Source: Burkholderia sp. PAMC 26561 (lineage in GTDB: Bacteria; Pseudomonadota; Gammaproteobacteria; Burkholderiales; Burkholderiaceae). From it: a stretch of 64,000 bases of DNA. Below the pieces are notes generated by a model. It searched no databases and was not told the origin of the DNA. It was given only the letters and a program-made list of their open reading frames with translations. Position numbers and translations under genes: made by a program. The stretch is taken from the NCBI RefSeq assembly GCF_001557535.2, contig NZ_CP014306.1, positions 310,001 through 374,000 on the forward strand. The letters run 5' to 3'. This document shows positions 60,057 to 64,000 of the stretch, one piece after another (the stretch's first letter is position 1; every line of letters begins with the position of its first letter).

Positions 60057-60090
60057 CGGCGCTCCGTCAAGGACTGAAGCCGGGCGGCGC

Positions 60091-60975
60091 TCAAACCAGC
60101 GCCCTTCCCTTCAGGCGCTGCAAGATGCCGAGCGGCGCGCATTCGGGCTGCACCATCGCGTTCACCGGAAGGAAGAAGGTTTGCTCCATCATGTACTGGC
60201 CGGCCATTACGGCGTGCGAGGTTTGATCGGAGAAACATACCCAGACGCAGCCGGGCGGAAACGGCATTTCCTGCTGCGGCGATGTCTTTTGATAACCAAG
60301 GTCCGCTTTCATTGAATCGTGCAGATGAAGCATCAGGTGATCGTATTCGCTGCGAGGTGTCTTGGTGATTTTCAGCAGGTTCATGAGCCACGCGGAGCCG
60401 GGAACCGGCGATTTTATCGATGGCAGAAAGCGCTTTGCCATGTCTTCGAACGGCTCGCCAACACGCCAGACGCGCGGGGCGCCATCCGGATTCACGTTCG
60501 TGAACACGCGCAGGATGCGCTCGCCGTGATTGGGCCGCGACGGGAAGGCATCGACGTGAAGACGGCTGTCGTCCTTGCGCCACGACGTTTCGCGCGTTTC
60601 CACCTGGTGCAGCCGCAGACTTGTCGGCGCCACGCGCAGCTTGCCGCGATATTCGGGAAAAAGGCCATCCACGAGCGAGCGCGCGTTCGCCTGATAGCGC
60701 GCGACCAGCGCACGCACGGCGGATTGCGTGACGGCGTCGCCAAGCACGCCGACGAGCGCGCCGCCGTTGGGCGCGAGGCTGATGTTCTTGCGTTGTGGAT
60801 CGGCGACCTTGGGGTCGAGCAGCGCGCGCTCGCCACCTTCGATCGCAAACGCCAGGTTTGGAAAGTACAGCACCTTGCCGCGTTCGACACCGGCCAGCAG
60901 CGCTTCGCGCGGCACGGAGAGCTGTTGGCCCTGCCAGTCGGCGGAAACGACTTCGATGATTTGAGATTCGGTCAT
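60091..60975 (-). CDS. kdoO: Kdo 3-hydroxylase (Fe(II)/2-oxoglutarate dioxygenase)
   Basis: A 294-residue protein of the Kdo-hydroxylase family, which converts the outer Kdo of the LPS inner core to D-glycero-D-talo-oct-2-ulosonic acid (Ko), a change typical of Burkholderia and Yersinia. H-x-D metal ligands are in SRLHVDAFPSRPNHG, and the distal His is in CFSDQTSHAVMAGQYMMEQT. The start at 60975 (MTESQIIEVV) is preferred over one 25 codons upstream; AAGG sits close to it. It ends 34 bp before the waaA ATG in the same direction, a natural functional pair. Confidence 0.92.
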   Translation of the reverse strand: MTESQIIEVVSADWQGQQLSVPREALLAGVERGKVLYFPNLAFAIEGGERALLDPKVADPQRKNISLAPNGGALVGVLGDAVTQSAVRALVARYQANARSLVDGLFPEYRGKLRVAPTSLRLHQVETRETSWRKDDSRLHVDAFPSRPNHGERILRVFTNVNPDGAPRVWRVGEPFEDMAKRFLPSIKSPVPGSAWLMNLLKITKTPRSEYDHLMLHLHDSMKADLGYQKTSPQQEMPFPPGCVWVCFSDQTSHAVMAGQYMMEQTFFLPVNAMVQPECAPLGILQRLKGRALV

Positions 60976-61182
60976 GAGCCTTCGATTGTTTGGATGAGCG
61001 AGGGAACGGTCAAGCTGGAAACGCGCTTCCGTTCGACGAGTGAGCCGCATTTTCGCTCAAACCGGCCGCAAAACTCGCTGCATGAAACGTCAGAGCTTGA
61101 TGGGCCTCAAAGGAGCTGCCTTCAATGCCAACAAGGCAAACGCTTCGGGGCAACGTATCACGGCGACGTTTCAACGCGCGCT

Positions 61183-62178
61183 TTACAGCAACCCGAACCC
61201 TGCGAGCGTCGCCTTGACTTGCTGCAAGGTCGGATGCTGGGAGGCGCTGCCGAGATTCACCACGCGTGGCGACCAGTAGCCGCCTGTGCGCCACGCGGTC
61301 GAGAAATTGTACAGCTCGATGGTCGGCCGCTTGAGCGCCGCCGCGATGTGCACGAGTCCGGTGTCCACGCCGACCGTGGCTGCGGCGCCATCGATCAGCC
61401 CGACCACCGCCGGCAGCGACAATTTTGGCGGCACGACGGCCGCCGCACCGAACTCCCTGGCGAGTTTCTCGCTCGTTTCGCGTTCGGCGTCGCTGCCCCA
61501 GGGCAACACAATCGATACTCCGCGGCGGATCAGTGACTGGCCGAGTTCGATCCAGGCGGTGTCGGGCCATTGTTTATCGGCGCGGGACGTGGCGTGGACG
61601 AATACCACGTAGGGCACCGGCAGGTTCAGGTCTGCTTGCGACAAGGCCAGCGCTGCGCGCCGGGTGTTCAGTCCGAACTCAATGTTGTCCGTGGCTTCCG
61701 GGGGCGGGTCGCCGAGCGCGGCGGCCACGAGTTGGCGGGTGCGTTCGACCACGTGCGTGCGGGCTTCGATGGGGATGCGTTTGTTGTAAAAGAAACGCAC
61801 GGGCCATTCGTAGCCGGCGCCGTCGGTGCGGTTGCCGAGGCCGACGAGCGTGCCGCGCGCCCAGCTCGCGACCCAGGCGGTCTTGATGAGCCCTTGGCAA
61901 TCGATGACGAGATCGTAGTTTTCGGCTGCGAGTGTTTGCCGGAAGCGGCGAATTTCGCGCCAGTTATCGAAGGAGAAGAAGCGTTTGCGCCAGCGTCGCA
62001 GGGAAAACGGGATAGCGCGGCGCACGCCTTCGACCAGTTCGACGAGGCCGGTGAAACTTTCTTCGACCAGCCAGTCGATTTGCGCGTCGGGGTGGCGGCG
62101 GCGGATATCGGCGATGGCCGGCATGTTGTGGACGACATCGCCGAGGGATGACACCCGGATGATCAAGATCTTTTGCAC
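61183..62178 (-). CDS. waaC: Lipopolysaccharide heptosyltransferase I
   Basis: A 331-residue GT9 enzyme that adds the first L,D-heptose to Kdo. It opens MQKILIIRVSSLGDVVHNMP, the typical WaaC/WaaF start. Further markers are DLVIDCQGLIKTAWVASWA, YVVFVHATSRADKQWP and the nucleotide-sugar segment AATVGVDTGLVHIAAALKRP. It is followed by the Kdo hydroxylase 207 bp downstream. Upstream is an unusual G-rich tract and a non-coding repeat region that separates it from the mutase gene. Confidence 0.95.
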   Translation of the reverse strand: MQKILIIRVSSLGDVVHNMPAIADIRRRHPDAQIDWLVEESFTGLVELVEGVRRAIPFSLRRWRKRFFSFDNWREIRRFRQTLAAENYDLVIDCQGLIKTAWVASWARGTLVGLGNRTDGAGYEWPVRFFYNKRIPIEARTHVVERTRQLVAAALGDPPPEATDNIEFGLNTRRAALALSQADLNLPVPYVVFVHATSRADKQWPDTAWIELGQSLIRRGVSIVLPWGSDAERETSEKLAREFGAAAVVPPKLSLPAVVGLIDGAAATVGVDTGLVHIAAALKRPTIELYNFSTAWRTGGYWSPRVVNLGSASQHPTLQQVKATLAGFGLL

Positions 62179-62224
62179 GCTGGATGAGGAATTTGAGATT
62201 GGGCGGAGTTTACCGCTGGCGCTC

Positions 62225-62311
62225 GGGTGGGGGGTGGGTTTTTGGGGTTTCGGGGGCTTGGGGGTGGGGGGTGGGGGGTGGCGGGTGGCGGGTGGCGGGT
62301 GGCGGTCGGGG
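62225..62311 (+). repeat. G-rich tandem tract upstream of waaC
   Basis: Many runs of three to six G on the plus strand (about 90 bp) include four near-identical GGCGGGT units. The strand could form G-quadruplexes. It starts about 47 bp before the waaC ATG and lies on the waaC template strand. Confidence 0.8.
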
Positions 62312-62363
62312 TTGATGCTGAGTTGCTGCTTTTTAAGTTTTCGCGCGTTCGTTGCTAGCTTAC

Positions 62364-62587
62364 TTTTTTAGCACTATTAGCCACTATCCGTGGCGGGACT
62401 TCATTTCTTTTTCCAACGGCGAAAAAGAAACGAAGCAAAGAAAACGCCTCCCAACCGCTAATTCTTAAGTGTCCCGAGCGTGCACTGACAACTGTTTGGT
62501 ACTTCAGAAGAACGCTCGACGCCATAACCACGAACACTTGAACCCCTCCCCCTCCGAACACGGATATCCACACGCTTCGCCACCAGT
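62364..62587 (-). repeat. 224-bp repeat, copy 1 (inverted)
   Basis: The reverse complement of this segment matches 62763-62986 without gaps; I count 22 differences in 224 positions, about 90% identity. A short frame inside (on the minus strand) reads EAFSLLRFFFAVGKRNEVPP, a peptide also encoded in copy 2. No transposase or terminal signals are seen. Confidence 0.85.
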
Positions 62588-62762
62588 AACTGTGGCAGTC
62601 AATACGGAAACCTCGCCCACGTAAAACAACGGTTTGAGCCCATAGCGGCCCTACAACATCTTGAACTAGCCCAGGACTTCGTCACCAATACAGCCACCCC
62701 CTGCGTTTGGGCGTTTGGGCGTCAGCGCGCGCAGCGCGGAGGCCTAATTAGCGGATTCCCAC

Positions 62763-62986
62763 ACTGGTGGCGAAGCGTGTGGGTTGCCGTTGACGGAGGG
62801 GGAGGGCTTCAAGTGTTCTTGATTGCGGCGTCGAGCGTTCTTGTGAAGTACCAAACAGTTGTCACTGCACGCTCGGGACACTTATGTGCCATCGGTGGAG
62901 AGGCGTTTTCTTTGCTTCGTTTCTTTTTCGCCGTTGGAAAAAGAAATGAAGTCCCGCCACGGACAGTGGCTAATAGTGCTAAAAAA
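62763..62986 (+). repeat. 224-bp repeat, copy 2
   Basis: The inverted partner of 62364-62587, separated by 175 bp. It includes GTCCCGCCACGGACAGTGGC near its right end and can read out KYQTVVTARSGHL plus the same FFFAVGKRNEVPP peptide. Differences between the copies are concentrated in two short patches rather than spread evenly. Confidence 0.85.
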
Positions 62987-63014
62987 ATCAGCCAGAACAA
63001 ACCGCACGGTAGCC
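62943..63014 (+). repeat. Direct repeat of the element end, first copy
   Basis: This segment, GAAATGAAGTCCCGCCACGG onward to the GTAGC near 63014, recurs at 63085-63154 with few changes. It covers the right end of copy 2 and the adjoining CAGCCAGAACAAACCGC. Confidence 0.75.
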
Positions 63015-63084
63015 TGAAAAGTAGCAACCCGGCATCAACCCCGACCGAAAAGAACACTGTCCCGAGCGCCAGCGAATAACTCGA

Positions 63085-63154
63085 GAAATGAAGTCCCGCC
63101 ACGGACAGTGGCTAACAGTGCAAAAAAGAACAGCCAGAACAAACCGCGCAGTAG
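63085..63154 (+). repeat. Direct repeat of the element end, second copy
   Basis: A partial third copy beginning GAAATGAAGTCCCGCCACGG and continuing to GCCAGAACAAACCGC. It ends about 80 bp before the 3' end of the mutase gene. Confidence 0.75.
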
Positions 63155-63231
63155 CGCAAATAGCAGCAACCCAACACCACCCCAAACCAAAAGCGCCAGC
63201 AGACCACCCCGGTCCACCAGCGCCAGCAAAA

Positions 63232-64000
63232 TCAAAACGGTAATTGAGCGTCAGCCTTCTCCGCCAAAATCACCCGACGGAAATCTTCCTGAATCCGTTT
63301 CAGCGCCTCCTCGCTATCCGCCTCGAACCGCATCACAACCACCGGCGTGGTATTCGACGACCGTGCAAGTCCAAACCCATCCGGGTACTCGACCCGCAAC
63401 CCATCGATCGTCACAATATCGTCCGCGCCAGTGAACTTTGCGTTCTTCTGCATCTTGCCGATCAACTCGAAGTTCTCACCCTCATTCAACTTCAATTGCA
63501 ACTCAGGCGTAGACAGCGAATTCGGCAAGTCATTGAGCAACTTGCTCGGATCAGCCACCCGCGACAGGATTTCCAGCATCCGCGCGCCGGTGTAAAGGCC
63601 GTCATCGAAGCCGTACCAGCGATCCTTGAAGAACACGTGACCGCTCATCTCACCCGCCAGCGGCGCACCCGTCTCACGCAACTTCGCCTTCACGAGCGAG
63701 TGTCCCGTCTTCCACATCACCGGCTCACCACCCTGGTCGCGCACCCACTTCGCCAGGTTGCGCGTGCACTTCACGTCATAAATGATCTGCCCACCCTTGT
63801 TGCGCGACAACACTTCCTGCGCAAACAACATCAACTGACGATCCGGATAAATGATCTGCCCGTCCTTCGTGACAACGCCCAGACGGTCGCCGTCGCCATC
63901 GAATGCAAAACCAATCTCCGCGTCCGTTTCCTTCAACGCCTTGATCACGTCCTGCAAGTTCTCCGGATGCGCCGGATCAGGATGGTGATTCGGGAACGTG
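63232..64000 (-). CDS. manB: Phosphomannomutase/phosphoglucomutase, C-terminal part (runs off the right edge)
   Basis: The last 256 or so codons of an alpha-D-phosphohexomutase of the AlgC/ManB type, which interconverts hexose 6- and 1-phosphates for LPS and exopolysaccharide precursors. The visible part begins near the conserved NHHPDPAHPENL. The metal loop FAFDGDGDRLGVV, the sugar-binding loop AGEMSGHVFF and the phosphate-binding loop ARSSNTTPVVVMRFE are intact. The active-site phosphoserine lies outside the window. Symbol choice (manB, algC or pgm) is uncertain; the neighbourhood with waaC, kdoO and waaA supports a role in LPS. Confidence 0.92.
   Translation of the reverse strand, partial: TFPNHHPDPAHPENLQDVIKALKETDAEIGFAFDGDGDRLGVVTKDGQIIYPDRQLMLFAQEVLSRNKGGQIIYDVKCTRNLAKWVRDQGGEPVMWKTGHSLVKAKLRETGAPLAGEMSGHVFFKDRWYGFDDGLYTGARMLEILSRVADPSKLLNDLPNSLSTPELQLKLNEGENFELIGKMQKNAKFTGADDIVTIDGLRVEYPDGFGLARSSNTTPVVVMRFEADSEEALKRIQEDFRRVILAEKADAQLPF

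Noticed and set aside
62355..63079. Short frames in the repeat copies (62355-62573 minus and 62777-63079 plus) as genes
   Set aside because: They coincide with the repeat element, have no clear ribosome-binding site and no known domain; I list them as part of the repeats.

Overview
The window is chromosomal DNA from a high-GC betaproteobacterium of the Burkholderiaceae, most likely Paraburkholderia, Caballeronia or a close relative. This rests on gene content rather than a database search: a one-piece tmRNA with tag ANDETFALAA, an fdsGBA-type soluble formate dehydrogenase with its divergent regulator, glnB beside a two-domain nadE, a DUF2968 protein, a Kdo hydroxylase beside waaA/waaC, and a urt-ure urea block. 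No rRNA, tRNA, CRISPR array, prophage or recognisable transposase gene was found.

Layout. 1-5.4 kb: the 5' two thirds of gyrA (minus), an OmpA-like outer-membrane protein, ubiG-gph, and ssrA. 5.5-9.8 kb: a secreted PIG-L/ricin/FG-GAP protein, a GT4 glycosyltransferase and a small exported protein. 10-17.1 kb: the regulator fdsR divergent from fdsGBAD (no fdsC between A and D), then a small ribbon-helix-helix/ParE toxin-antitoxin pair. 17.1-24.5 kb: a flavin monooxygenase, a zinc-type CDF exporter with its SmtB-like repressor, a TPR/glycosyltransferase-like protein, a citrate-type MFS symporter and a GNAT enzyme. 24.5-35.6 kb: an unrecognised low-complexity membrane protein, a DUF2968 protein, a class I amidotransferase with a long disordered N-terminus, a CPA2 antiporter, glnB, nadE, a FemAB-like protein, a GIY-YIG protein and ppa. 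35.9-39.6 kb: ALDH, SDR and MFS genes that look like a small catabolic unit. 39.8-42.6 kb: a 953-residue modular protein, probably secreted by a type I system.

43-57.3 kb is a nitrogen-scavenging block. urtABCDE (urea ABC importer) sits behind a textbook sigma-54 (-24/-12) promoter, followed by ureD, then a complete polar amino-acid ABC transporter, then ureABCEFG. Urea would be imported, hydrolysed by urease and the ammonia assimilated. A second sigma-54-like site precedes the amino-acid transporter, which suggests both parts answer to nitrogen limitation through NtrC.

57.4-64 kb carries envelope glycan genes: a GT4 enzyme, waaA, a Kdo hydroxylase, waaC and a partial phosphomannomutase/phosphoglucomutase gene. 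About 1 kb of non-coding DNA between waaC and the mutase holds a G-rich tandem tract and a pair of 224-bp inverted repeats of roughly 90% identity, plus a third partial copy. The least explained items are this repeat element, the modular secreted protein at 39.8-42.6 kb, and the transporter lodged inside the urease locus.
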